NCBI GenBank assembly: GCA_947166925.1
Contig: CAMVGD010000012.1
Coordinates: forward strand, 1-36,140
Direction: 5' to 3'
Length of the DNA stretch: 36,140 nt
DNA from: an uncultured Clostridia bacterium
Lineage (GTDB): Bacteria > Bacillota > Clostridia > Christensenellales > CAG-138
The stretch's first letter is position 1. Each line of letters starts with the position of its first letter. Below the pieces are notes generated by a model. That model had not been told where the DNA came from and did not search any database. It saw only the letters and a list, made by a program, of their open reading frames with translations. This document shows, piece after piece, positions 26,428 through 34,334 of the stretch. A program made the translations under genes and the position numbers.

Positions 26428-27438
26428 ATGGTCACCATAACGGATATTTCCAAAGCGTGCGGCGTATCCCGCGCAACGGTCAGCAAGGCGCTTAACGGCG
26501 CGCCGGACATTGCACCGAAGACGGCGGAGCGGATCCGTGAGCAAGCGAAAGCGCTCGGGTATCTGCCGAACGCGACGGCAAGAGCGTTGAAGGTCGGCAG
26601 AAGCTACAACATCGGCGTTTTGTTTTCGGACACGACGGGCGGCGGCATCACGCACGAGTATTTTTCGCAAATCCTCGAGAGCGTGAAAGCCGAAGCGGAG
26701 CGGCTGGGATACGACATCACGTTTATCAGCAAGGATATCGGCGCAATGTCGATGGACTACTACGAGCACGCGAAATACCGCAGCTGCGACGGCGTGGTCA
26801 TTGCATCGGCGGATTTTCAGGATCCCGCAATCATTCGTCTCGCGATGAGCGAGATCCCGACGGTCACGCTGGACTATCTGTTCGACAGCCGTACGTCGAT
26901 CCTTTCGGACAACGTTCGCGGCATGGAAGCGCTGGTACGGTTCGTATATGAGAACGGGCACCGGAAACTGGCGTTCATTCACGGCGAGATGACCTCGGTC
27001 ACACAGAAGCGTATCGCAAGCTTCAAGAAGACCTGCGCGGAGCTGAAGATTTCGATTCCGCCGGAATACATCCGACCGGCGGTGTATCACGATCCGAGGT
27101 CGAGCGGTCTTGCGACAAGGGCGCTTCTGGAACTTCCGGAAAAGCCCACCTGTATTTTCTATCCGGATGATCTGTCGTTCCTCGGAGGAATGAGCGAACT
27201 CGAGCGCCACGGCATTTCGGTGCCGCAGGACATGAGCGTCGTCGGATACGACGGCATCCCGCTTTCACAGGTGCTTCGTCCGAAGCTCACGACCTACCGG
27301 CAGGGGGCGACGGAGATGGGGACCGAGGCGGCGAGACTGCTGATCGAACAGATCGAGCATCCGGACACCTGGCTGCCGCAGAGCATCATGGTGGAAGGCG
27401 AACTCTTGCCGGGAAGCACCGTGCGAAACATCGGTTGA
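26428..27438 (+). CDS. LacI-family transcriptional repressor of the glucan locus
   Basis: A 336-residue repressor. The N-terminal LacI helix-turn-helix is textbook (ITDISKACGVSRATVSKALN, about 3-22, then the hinge region LGYLPNATARALK), followed by a periplasmic-binding-protein-like sugar-sensing domain (IGVLFSDTTGG to VGYDGIP). GGGGAC lies just before ATG 26428. It is divergent from the GH94 gene and leads the genes for the ABC importer and cytoplasmic GH5. The shared palindrome at three promoters is its probable operator. The inducer is likely a gluco-oligosaccharide, by context. Confidence 0.93.
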   Translation: MVTITDISKACGVSRATVSKALNGAPDIAPKTAERIREQAKALGYLPNATARALKVGRSYNIGVLFSDTTGGGITHEYFSQILESVKAEAERLGYDITFISKDIGAMSMDYYEHAKYRSCDGVVIASADFQDPAIIRLAMSEIPTVTLDYLFDSRTSILSDNVRGMEALVRFVYENGHRKLAFIHGEMTSVTQKRIASFKKTCAELKISIPPEYIRPAVYHDPRSSGLATRALLELPEKPTCIFYPDDLSFLGGMSELERHGISVPQDMSVVGYDGIPLSQVLRPKLTTYRQGATEMGTEAARLLIEQIEHPDTWLPQSIMVEGELLPGSTVRNIG

Positions 27439-27453
27439 AACGCGTAAGCGTTT
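27438..27453 (+). other. Small hairpin between lacI and the binding-protein gene
   Basis: AAACGC (27438-27443), loop GTAA, GCGTTT (27448-27453) followed by TTGATATA. It could act as a weak attenuator that separates repressor levels from transporter levels. No strong promoter is visible in the 77-bp gap, so the genes are probably co-transcribed. Confidence 0.35.
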
Positions 27454-27515
27454 TGATATAGGAAAGAGGAGCCGAAGAGGTTTCAAAAAAACAGAATAAA
27501 AAAGGAGTAACAATC

Positions 27516-28844
27516 ATGAAAAAACTGGGCGCAATCCTGATGGCAGCGCTGATGCTCGTCGGCATCGTCGCGTGCACCGCGAAGCCTGCAGACAAGCCGG
27601 CTGAGGAGCCTGCAGACACCACTGTTGCACAGGGCAAGGTATTCAATATCTATGCCTGGAATGAAGAATTCAAGGGATTCTTTGAAAAGTATTACACCGT
27701 TCCGGAAGGCGTCACCGTCAACTGGATCATCACTCCGAGCGACAACGGCGCTTATCAGCAGAAGCTCGACGAAGCGCTCCTGAACCAGGCGAACGCGTCG
27801 GATGACGACAAGATCGACCTATTCCTCGCGGAAGCGGACTACATCGGCAAGTATGTCGATTCCGACTACACGATGGATATCAGCAAGATCGGCTTCACCA
27901 ATGCCGACACGATGTATGAGTACACCATCAAGGCGGCTTCCGACGTCAACGGCGTCTGCAAGGGCGTTTCCTTCCAGTGTTGCCCGGCGGCGGTCATCTA
28001 CCGCAAGAGCATCGCCAAGGACGTTCTCGGCACCGATGATCCTGCAGAAGTCCAGGCGGCGATCGATTCCTGGGAGAAGTTTGATGCTGTTGCAGCACAG
28101 GCAAAGGAAAAGGGTTACTACATGACCGCTTCCTTCGCAGAGACCTTCCGCGCGTTCTCCAACAACTGCACCATGCCGTGGGTTGATGCAAACGACAACC
28201 TCCAGTTTGACCCGCAGATCACCAAGTGGATCGAGCAGACCGACAAATACATCAAGAACGGCTACACCCTGACTGCAGGCGTTTGGGATGCGGAAAAGAC
28301 CAACCAGATGTTCGCAGAAGGCAAGACCATGTGCTTCTTCGGACCGGCATGGTACTACAACTTCAGCATGACCAACGCAATGGATCCCGAAAAGGGCTGC
28401 GTCGGTGACTGGTGCATCGTCAAGGGCCCGCAGGCATACTTCTGGGGCGGCACGTGGCTGCTGGCAGCAACCGGTTCCGACAACACCGAAATGCTGAAGG
28501 ACATCTTCGAGACATTCACCAAGAATGAGGACGTCTGCACGAAGCTCGTTGAGAACGAAGGTCAGTATCCGAACAACACCAAGGTTGCGGAGAAGTTTGC
28601 AAACGATCCGAATTGGGGCAATACCATGATCCTCGATGGTCAGAACGACACTGCGATCTTTGCAGAGCTTGCGAAGGACATCAAGTGGGAGAACCACACC
28701 AACTACGACCAGATCCTGAACGAGGGTCTGCAGAACAAACTGCAGGAGTACTTCAACGGTTCCATCGATTACGAGACCGCGATGAACAACTTCTATCAGC
28801 TGATCAAGGAAACCTATCCGAACATCAAGCTGCCTGCGGCATAA
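27516..28844 (+). CDS. ABC sugar-binding lipoprotein (family 1 extracellular solute-binding protein)
   Basis: A 442-residue substrate-binding protein that captures sugar outside the cell for the permeases encoded next. It has a lipoprotein signal peptide with lipobox IVAC and lipid-modified Cys20, then an acidic Pro-rich linker (about 22-40) and the two-lobe binding fold. The ligand pocket is rich in aromatic residues (FFGPAWYYNF and YFWGGTWLLA, about 270-310), normal for oligosaccharide binders. AAAAAAGGAG precedes ATG 27516. A 13-bp hairpin follows the gene and probably raises its mRNA level relative to the permeases. Confidence 0.93.
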   Translation: MKKLGAILMAALMLVGIVACTAKPADKPAEEPADTTVAQGKVFNIYAWNEEFKGFFEKYYTVPEGVTVNWIITPSDNGAYQQKLDEALLNQANASDDDKIDLFLAEADYIGKYVDSDYTMDISKIGFTNADTMYEYTIKAASDVNGVCKGVSFQCCPAAVIYRKSIAKDVLGTDDPAEVQAAIDSWEKFDAVAAQAKEKGYYMTASFAETFRAFSNNCTMPWVDANDNLQFDPQITKWIEQTDKYIKNGYTLTAGVWDAEKTNQMFAEGKTMCFFGPAWYYNFSMTNAMDPEKGCVGDWCIVKGPQAYFWGGTWLLAATGSDNTEMLKDIFETFTKNEDVCTKLVENEGQYPNNTKVAEKFANDPNWGNTMILDGQNDTAIFAELAKDIKWENHTNYDQILNEGLQNKLQEYFNGSIDYETAMNNFYQLIKETYPNIKLPAA

Positions 28845-28855
28845 TCTGACAGCAT

Positions 28856-28884
28856 ACTGCGGCAGGGGCTTCCCCTGCCGCAGT
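28856..28884 (+). terminator. Strong hairpin between binding-protein and permease genes
   Basis: Perfect 13-bp GC-rich stem ACTGCGGCAGGGG (28856-28868) and CCCCTGCCGCAGT (28872-28884) with loop CTT. The tail is GTTTCATC, a weak T tract, so it is probably a partial terminator or a 3'-end stabiliser for the binding-protein mRNA. Confidence 0.65.
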
Positions 28885-29025
28885 GTTTCATCTGAAACTG
28901 CTTTGCGCCTAAAAACACTTCCGTCTTGCGGCATCTTTTCCGTCGCTTTGGCTTCGGCGAATCTTGATTTACATCCGAAAGCGTTTCAGACACAAATCAG
29001 CATGAACTTCTCGGAGGAGAATCCT

Positions 29026-30009
29026 ATGGAAAAGATCCAAACGGGAACCGGCAAAAAGCTGAAGTCCGTGAGCTATGCAAAATGGGGGTACATTTTCATA
29101 GCGCCGTTCTTCATTGCCTATATCATCTTTACGCTCGTCCCGCAGTTATTGACCATCTACAACAGTTTTTTTGAGACGTATCGAATCGGCCTTCAGCAGG
29201 TCGGACCGAACTTCGTCGGACTGGATAACTACATTGCGCTGTTTCAGCCCGACGCGAACGGCACGATCCTGATCCTAAAGTACGCGCTGAACACGATGAT
29301 CCTCTGGATCGCCGGCGCGGTGCCGCAGTTTGTCATCGCGATGCTGCTCGCATTGTTTTTCACGAGCACACGTCTCAATATCAAGGGACAGAGCTTCTTC
29401 AAAACGGTCATCTACATGCCGAACCTCATCATGGCGGCAGCGTTCTCGATGCTGTTTTACACGCTGTTTTCCCGCGTCGGACCGATCCAGGCGCTGCTCG
29501 AAAACTGGGGCGTCATCGATCACACCTTTGACTTCTTTGCCATCCGCGTCAGCGTACGCGGCATGATCGCGCTGATGAACTTCCTCATGTGGTTCGGCAA
29601 TACGACGATCGTGCTGATGGCGGGCATCATGGGCATCGACCAAAGCCTGTTTGAATCCGCGACGATCGACGGCGCGAACTCCGTGCAGGTGTTCTTCAAG
29701 GTCACGATGCCGCTTTTGATGCCGATCTTCGTCTACTGCCTGATCACGGCGATGATCGGCGGTATTCAGATGTTCGACGTGCCGCAGGTTCTAAGCAAGG
29801 GAGACGGCGTGCCGAACGGTACGACGAGAACGCTCGTCATGTATCTGAACGGGTATCTGAAGACCAAAAACCTCGGCATGTCCGGCGCGATCTCCGTGAT
29901 CATGTTCGTCATCACGGGCGGACTCGGTGCGATCGTGTACAAGATGCTTTCCGCGCCGTATAAAGATCAGAACCGTAAGCACAGAGAGAGGAAGGGGAAC
30001 GTCCTATGA
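29026..30009 (+). CDS. ABC sugar permease, MalF/MsmF-like
   Basis: A 327-residue integral membrane subunit. It has an N-terminal membrane segment (GYIFIAPFFIAYIIFTLVPQ, about 23-42), a transport domain of further helices, and the cytoplasmic EAA loop (ATIDGANSVQVFFKVTMPLL) that docks the ATPase. I start it at ATG 29026, preceded by CGGAGGAG; the frame extends 41 codons upstream without homology. It lies about 180 bp after the binding-protein gene, and its stop overlaps the second permease start (ATGA). Confidence 0.92.
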   Translation: MEKIQTGTGKKLKSVSYAKWGYIFIAPFFIAYIIFTLVPQLLTIYNSFFETYRIGLQQVGPNFVGLDNYIALFQPDANGTILILKYALNTMILWIAGAVPQFVIAMLLALFFTSTRLNIKGQSFFKTVIYMPNLIMAAAFSMLFYTLFSRVGPIQALLENWGVIDHTFDFFAIRVSVRGMIALMNFLMWFGNTTIVLMAGIMGIDQSLFESATIDGANSVQVFFKVTMPLLMPIFVYCLITAMIGGIQMFDVPQVLSKGDGVPNGTTRTLVMYLNGYLKTKNLGMSGAISVIMFVITGGLGAIVYKMLSAPYKDQNRKHRERKGNVL

Positions 30010-30875
30010 AAAAGAGAATCAGCGACAATACCCTCGGGAAGATCAAGCTGATCATTCTTCGTGTGATCGTGTATGCGATCCTCGTGTTTCTGACGTTCCT
30101 GTGCCTGTTCTTCTTCTATCTGATGATCGTCAACGCATCGCGTTCGAACGCGGAGCTTGCAACCGGCTTTTCGATCCTGCCGAAGGGAAATTTCTTCGTC
30201 AACCTGAAGAACGCGTGGAACGACGCTTCGATCAACATTCCGCGCGGCATGCTGAACAGCCTGATCATTGCGGTGAGCAGCGCGCTCATTACGACGTACT
30301 TCTCCGCTTTGACCGCGTACGGCATTCACGCATACAATTTCCGCGGAAAGAAGTTCGTGTTCACGTTTATCATGGCGATCATGATGATCCCGTCACAGGT
30401 TTCCGCACTCGGCTTTTTGCAGCTCATGACCAAGTGGAATTTTACGGACAGCTATATTCCGCTGATCGTGCCGGGTATTGCGGCGCCGGTCGTATTCTTC
30501 TACATGAAGCAGTACATGGAAAGCGTGCTGCCGCTCGACGTCATCGATGCGGCGCGCGTGGACGGCTCGAATGAGTTTCGCACGTTCAACACGATCGTGC
30601 TGCCGATGATCAAACCCGCGATCGCGGTGCAGATGATCTTCTCGTTCGTAAGCTCCTGGAACAACTACTTCATTCCCGCGCTGCTGCTGAACAAGGCGGA
30701 GCTCAAGACCGTCCCGATCATGATCGCGCAGCTGAGAAGCGCGGACTACTCGAAGTTCGATATGGGCAAGGTGTATATGTTCATTCTGTTGGCGATTCTG
30801 CCGGTCATGATCGTTTACATCATCCTGTCCAAGTCGATCATCAAAGGCGTTACTGCCGGTAGTGTAAAAGGGTAA
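30006..30875 (+). CDS. ABC sugar permease, MalG/MsmG-like
   Basis: A 289-residue membrane subunit that forms the channel with the preceding permease. A first hydrophobic helix at about residues 13-40 is followed by the six-helix permease domain and the EAA loop (DAARVDGSNEFRTFNTIVLPM). The C terminus SIIKGVTAGSVKG is typical of this subfamily. It overlaps the first permease gene by ATGA. The operon encodes no ATPase; the MsmK-like protein at 22.6 kb is the likely energy source. Confidence 0.92.
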   Translation: MKKRISDNTLGKIKLIILRVIVYAILVFLTFLCLFFFYLMIVNASRSNAELATGFSILPKGNFFVNLKNAWNDASINIPRGMLNSLIIAVSSALITTYFSALTAYGIHAYNFRGKKFVFTFIMAIMMIPSQVSALGFLQLMTKWNFTDSYIPLIVPGIAAPVVFFYMKQYMESVLPLDVIDAARVDGSNEFRTFNTIVLPMIKPAIAVQMIFSFVSSWNNYFIPALLLNKAELKTVPIMIAQLRSADYSKFDMGKVYMFILLAILPVMIVYIILSKSIIKGVTAGSVKG

Positions 30876-30901
30876 TTTCTTCATTCCCTTTCCTTCCTGA
30901 T

Positions 30902-30931
30902 AACCGCTCTGGAACGCAGAGCGGTTTCTTT
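30902..30931 (+). terminator. Intrinsic terminator after the permease genes
   Basis: Perfect 10-bp stem AACCGCTCTG (30902-30911) and CAGAGCGGTT (30917-30926), loop GAACG, then TCTTT. Read-through would be needed to reach the GH5 gene 36 bp further on, for which I see no separate strong promoter. Confidence 0.7.
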
Positions 30932-30966
30932 CGAAAAAAGCAATATTGCAGAATAGGAGCAGGCAA

Positions 30967-31995
30967 ATGAGAGTTTGGAACGGTTATCAAAAAGGCGTCA
31001 ACCTCGGCGGATGGTTTTCTCAATGCGATCACACGAAGGAGCGGTACGACGGTTTCGTTCGTAATGCGGATTTCGCGGTGATCAAAAGCTGGGGCGCGGA
31101 TCACGTGCGCGTACCGATCGATTATGAACTCCTGGAGGATAAGAACGGCGCGCCGCAAGAGGACGGCTACCGGCGCCTCGAAAAGGCGATCGATCTCTGC
31201 AGGCAAAACGGGCTCCATATGGTTCTCGATCTGCATAAAACGGCGGGCTTTTCCTTCGACGCAAACGAGGGTGAAGCGGGATTCTTCGATAACGAAGCGT
31301 ATCAGGAACGGTTTTATCGACTGTGGGAACGTATTGCAGCGCGTTTCGGAAGCGATGCGGATATGTTGGCGTTCGAGCTTCTGAACGAGGTGACGGACAG
31401 GGAGTATTGCGATACGTGGAACCGGATCGCAGCGACCTGTATCCGCCGCATCCGTGCGATTGCGCCGAACGTATGGATTCTCGTCGGCGGCTATTATCAC
31501 AACAGCGCCGTTGCGGTCAAGGATATCGACGTGCCGTATGACGACCGCATCGTTTATAACTTCCATTGCTACGAGCCGCTGATCTTCACACACCAGGGTG
31601 CGGACTGGATTCCCACAATGGATCCCGCGTTCCGCATTCCGGTTACGGCAACCTTTGCGGAAATGGCGGAGGCGGATGTTCGCATGGGAACGCTGTCCTG
31701 CGCGGGGTACGACCGGTTTCCGCTCGATACGGTGCTTTCGCCCGCATATTTTGAAGCGTTTATGGCGGAAGCCGTGTCGGTGGCTGAACGAAAGAACGTG
31801 CCGCTGTACTGCGGCGAATACGGCGTGATCGACCGCGCAAAACCGGAGGACGCCGTCGAATGGTTCCGTATGATACACACGGCATTTGAAAAGTACGGCA
31901 TCGGTCGCGCCGCATGGAGCTACCGTGAAATGGACTTCGGCATCTCCGATGCGCGCATGGACGCCGTGCGGGAAAAACTGCTGCGGTATCTGTGA
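30967..31995 (+). CDS. Cytoplasmic GH5 family glycoside hydrolase
   Basis: A 342-residue GH5 enzyme without signal peptide, so it acts on imported oligosaccharides. The N terminus KGVNLGGWFSQ and VRVPIDYELLED match the GH5 barrel of exo-beta-glucanase-like members. The acid/base Glu is about 141 in ELLNEVTD, the nucleophile Glu about 284 in YCGEYGV. AGGAGCAGG precedes ATG 30967. It follows the importer genes and probably trims beta-glucooligosaccharides to disaccharides for the GH94 phosphorylase. The linkage (beta-1,3 or beta-1,4) cannot be decided here. Confidence 0.9.
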   Translation: MRVWNGYQKGVNLGGWFSQCDHTKERYDGFVRNADFAVIKSWGADHVRVPIDYELLEDKNGAPQEDGYRRLEKAIDLCRQNGLHMVLDLHKTAGFSFDANEGEAGFFDNEAYQERFYRLWERIAARFGSDADMLAFELLNEVTDREYCDTWNRIAATCIRRIRAIAPNVWILVGGYYHNSAVAVKDIDVPYDDRIVYNFHCYEPLIFTHQGADWIPTMDPAFRIPVTATFAEMAEADVRMGTLSCAGYDRFPLDTVLSPAYFEAFMAEAVSVAERKNVPLYCGEYGVIDRAKPEDAVEWFRMIHTAFEKYGIGRAAWSYREMDFGISDARMDAVREKLLRYL

Positions 31996-32002
31996 TCTTC
32001 AG

Positions 32003-32027
32003 AAAAGCCTTTTCGAAGGCTTTTTCT
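32003..32027 (+). terminator. Intrinsic terminator after the cytoplasmic GH5 gene
   Basis: AAAAGCCTT (32003-32011), loop TTCG, AAGGCTTTT (32016-32024), then TCT. The stable TTCG tetraloop and the A and T tracts make a convincing terminator. Confidence 0.85.
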
Positions 32028-32055
32028 TGAATTCTGCGCCGAACCGCCGTATTAT
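32027..32055 (+). promoter_or_regulatory. Promoter of the MATE-ATPase fusion gene
   Basis: TTGAAT (32027-32032), a 17-bp spacer and TATTAT (32050-32055), 25 bp before the start codon. The ribosome site is AGGAGAT. Confidence 0.55.
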
Positions 32056-32079
32056 GGTAATGGTAATAGGAGATGTGCA

Positions 32080-33837
32080 ATGAAAAAACGTTCCGACATG
32101 ATCACAAACCTGTTTTTCCGGCTGCTTCCGGTGCAGATCCTTCTGCTTGCCATCGGGAGCATCAATTCCGTGATCGACGGCGTCATGGCAAGCAACTTCA
32201 TCGGCGCAAACGCCATGACCGTGACCGGTCTCTATATGCCGCTCATCAAGGTCGCGGAAACGATCAACATCGTGCTGCTGGGCGGTTCGCAGATCCTGTG
32301 CGGGCAGTTTCTCGGAAAGAATCAGGTCGATCGCACGCGGAAGGTGTTTTCGCTCGACATGATCCTGATCGTGTCGGTCTCCGTCCTCTTTACGCTGATT
32401 TCCTTGCTTTTTCCGATGCGTCTTGCCTGCGCGGTCGGCGCGGACGCGCAAAGCGCAGAGGGGCTCAAAGACTATATCCTCGGAATGTCGATCGGCGTTC
32501 TGCCGCAGATGCTCGGTACGCAGCTGACCGCGTTTCTGCAGCTCGAACAGCAGCAGAAGCGCACCTATGTCGGGATCGGTCTGATGATGCTCGTCAACGC
32601 CGCGCTCGATTATCTCTTCATCGTCGTGCTGCATATGGGAATGTTCGGGCTCGGGCTTTCCACATCGATCAGCTACTGGGCATTCTTCCTTGTGCTCGGT
32701 TCGTATTATTTCCAAAAGAAAGCGGTCATCCTTTTTTCACCGCGCGGTCTTAAGCGGTCGGATCTCCGGTCGATCGTTCGCATCGGCATTCCGGGCGCGA
32801 TCACAACGCTGTGCCTGTCGATCCGCGGGTTCGTTCTGAACGCGCTGCTGCTGAACGCTTCCGGCGGCGACGGCGTTGCGGCGCTTGCCGCGCTGAACAC
32901 GTTCGGCGGGCTTTTGTACGCGGTATCGGGCGGACTTGCGGCGACGACGCGGCTGTTGGTCAGCGTATATGCGGGCGAGGAGGATCGCGACGGCATTTTA
33001 AGGATCATGAAGGCTGCGCTGTACAAGGGCGTTCCGCTCGTGTGCGGCGTCGCGCTGCTGACCGCCTGCCTTGCGGTCCCGCTTACCCGTATGTTCTTTC
33101 AGGATCCCGGCAGCAACGTCTTTTTCCTGACAAAATGGCTGTTCCGGATCTATCCGCTGTGCATGCCGCTGTCCGCAATCTGTGTGATCTTCACCAATTA
33201 CAATCAAAGTATGGCGCGCATGAAGATCGTGCATGTACTGTCCGTCATGGACGGACTATTCGGCACATGCCTTGCGTCGCTGGTGCTTGCACCGCTGTGC
33301 GGCGCAATCGGCGTATGGATCGCACATGTGCTGAACGGCGTGTTCACCACGATCGCCGTCGTCGTTTATGCGATCCTTTTGCGGAAGCGCTTCCCGCGGT
33401 CGACGGAGGATCTGATCGCGATTCCTGACGGCTTCGGCGTGCCGGACGAGCGGAGACTTTCGATCCCGATCCGCGACGCGCAGGCGGTGACCAATGCGTC
33501 CGAACGGATCATGGCATTCTGCAGCGCGCGGGGGATCGATCGGAAGCATGCGTATTATGCGGGGTTGTGCATGGAGGAGCTGGCGGCAAACATCACGGAA
33601 CACGGATTCAACGACGGAAAGCCACACACGGCGGAGATCCGCGTCGTGCAGAAGGACGGCGGATTGTTGCTGCGCATCAAGGACGACTGCCGCGCGTTCA
33701 ACCCGCAGGAGGCGATGGAGCTGATGGATCCGAAGGACCTCACACACAACATCGGTCTGCGCATCGTGCAGCAGTACGCAAAGAAGATGTATTATAACAG
33801 CGCTTTGGGTCTCAACGTGATCACGATCGAACTGTAA
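32080..33837 (+). CDS. MATE-type transporter fused to an RsbW-like ATP-binding domain
   Basis: A 585-residue protein. Residues 1 to about 445 are a MATE-family membrane domain with about 12 hydrophobic helices (NSVIDGVMASNFIGANAM near the start, LLGGSQILCGQFLGKN in the first half). After a short linker, residues about 450-585 form a GHKL-type ATPase like RsbW/SpoIIAB anti-sigma kinases: N-box MEELAANITEHGF (498-510), G1-like IKDDCRAFNP (from about 533) and G2-like NIGLRIVQQY (from about 557). The phosphoacceptor domain of histidine kinases is missing. One uninterrupted frame with a good ribosome site supports a real fusion. It may couple transport to signalling; function is unknown. Confidence 0.88.
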   Translation: MKKRSDMITNLFFRLLPVQILLLAIGSINSVIDGVMASNFIGANAMTVTGLYMPLIKVAETINIVLLGGSQILCGQFLGKNQVDRTRKVFSLDMILIVSVSVLFTLISLLFPMRLACAVGADAQSAEGLKDYILGMSIGVLPQMLGTQLTAFLQLEQQQKRTYVGIGLMMLVNAALDYLFIVVLHMGMFGLGLSTSISYWAFFLVLGSYYFQKKAVILFSPRGLKRSDLRSIVRIGIPGAITTLCLSIRGFVLNALLLNASGGDGVAALAALNTFGGLLYAVSGGLAATTRLLVSVYAGEEDRDGILRIMKAALYKGVPLVCGVALLTACLAVPLTRMFFQDPGSNVFFLTKWLFRIYPLCMPLSAICVIFTNYNQSMARMKIVHVLSVMDGLFGTCLASLVLAPLCGAIGVWIAHVLNGVFTTIAVVVYAILLRKRFPRSTEDLIAIPDGFGVPDERRLSIPIRDAQAVTNASERIMAFCSARGIDRKHAYYAGLCMEELAANITEHGFNDGKPHTAEIRVVQKDGGLLLRIKDDCRAFNPQEAMELMDPKDLTHNIGLRIVQQYAKKMYYNSALGLNVITIEL

Positions 33838-34030
33838 TCAGAACGACCGCTGCGCGGCGCAGCGAATCCAATGCTGACGCGGTTTAAGACCTGATACCGG
33901 CGAGGAGCGGTTTATAAACCTGCAGCAACGTAGTTGAGGGGGAGATTTTTGTCCGTTACACCGAAGAGAACTTCCCGCTACTGCTGGGCAGGGAAGTGCG
34001 GTTATTTCTATGATTTCCTCATAATAAAGC

Positions 34031-34059
34031 AAAGCACGATGACAGCATCGTGCTTTTTT
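34031..34059 (+). terminator. Strong intrinsic terminator in the intergenic region
   Basis: Perfect 11-bp stem AAAGCACGATG (34031-34041), loop ACAG, CATCGTGCTTT (34046-34056), then TTT. It is 194 bp after the MATE-fusion stop, which is far for a simple gene terminator and raises the possibility of an RNA gene upstream of it. Confidence 0.8.
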
Positions 34060-34269
34060 ACTACTCGTTTTTGATCTGCATGAGGGGGAACCAACGATCT
34101 CTGCTAAAACATGGAATCTCGATTATAGAAGTTCATACACACGAAGCGTTATTTGTGTATGGAATAGTATCAATACAATCCGATCCGATTTATGGGACAG
34201 ATACTGTGCTGTAATACAAGTACAGAGATGGTGAAAAGTCAGAATGTCAAAGTGATGTTTCTATTCGGC

Positions 34270-34298
34270 TTTTCAAGCGGCGTTTGATATGATACAAT
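34270..34298 (+). promoter_or_regulatory. Promoter of the topoisomerase gene
   Basis: TTTTCA (34270-34275), a 17-bp spacer and TACAAT (34293-34298), with TG one base before the -10 (extended -10). It lies 36 bp before the start codon. Confidence 0.5.
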
Positions 34299-34334
34299 AA
34301 CAGCACAGATTTCATAAGCGGACAGGAACAGGAA

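Larger units (their letters stand above)
33838..34334. other. Structured, AT-richer non-coding region
   Basis: About 500 bp without a convincing gene. It holds a hairpin CGCTGC/GCAGCG (33848-33864), a perfect 12-bp palindrome GGTTTATAAACC (33909-33920), an inverted repeat ACTTCCC/GGGAAGT (33970-33997), a strong terminator (34031-34059), and CATACACA/TGTGTATG (34134-34161). From about 34080 the sequence is clearly more AT-rich than the surrounding genes. The stretch from about 33890 to the terminator could be a small RNA gene, or the end of a recurrent mobile sequence; I cannot tell which. Confidence 0.45.

Noticed and set aside
33838..34032. A 64-codon minus-strand frame after the MATE-fusion gene
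   Set aside because: No start signal, unusual composition, and overlap with palindromes. Coding is not supported.
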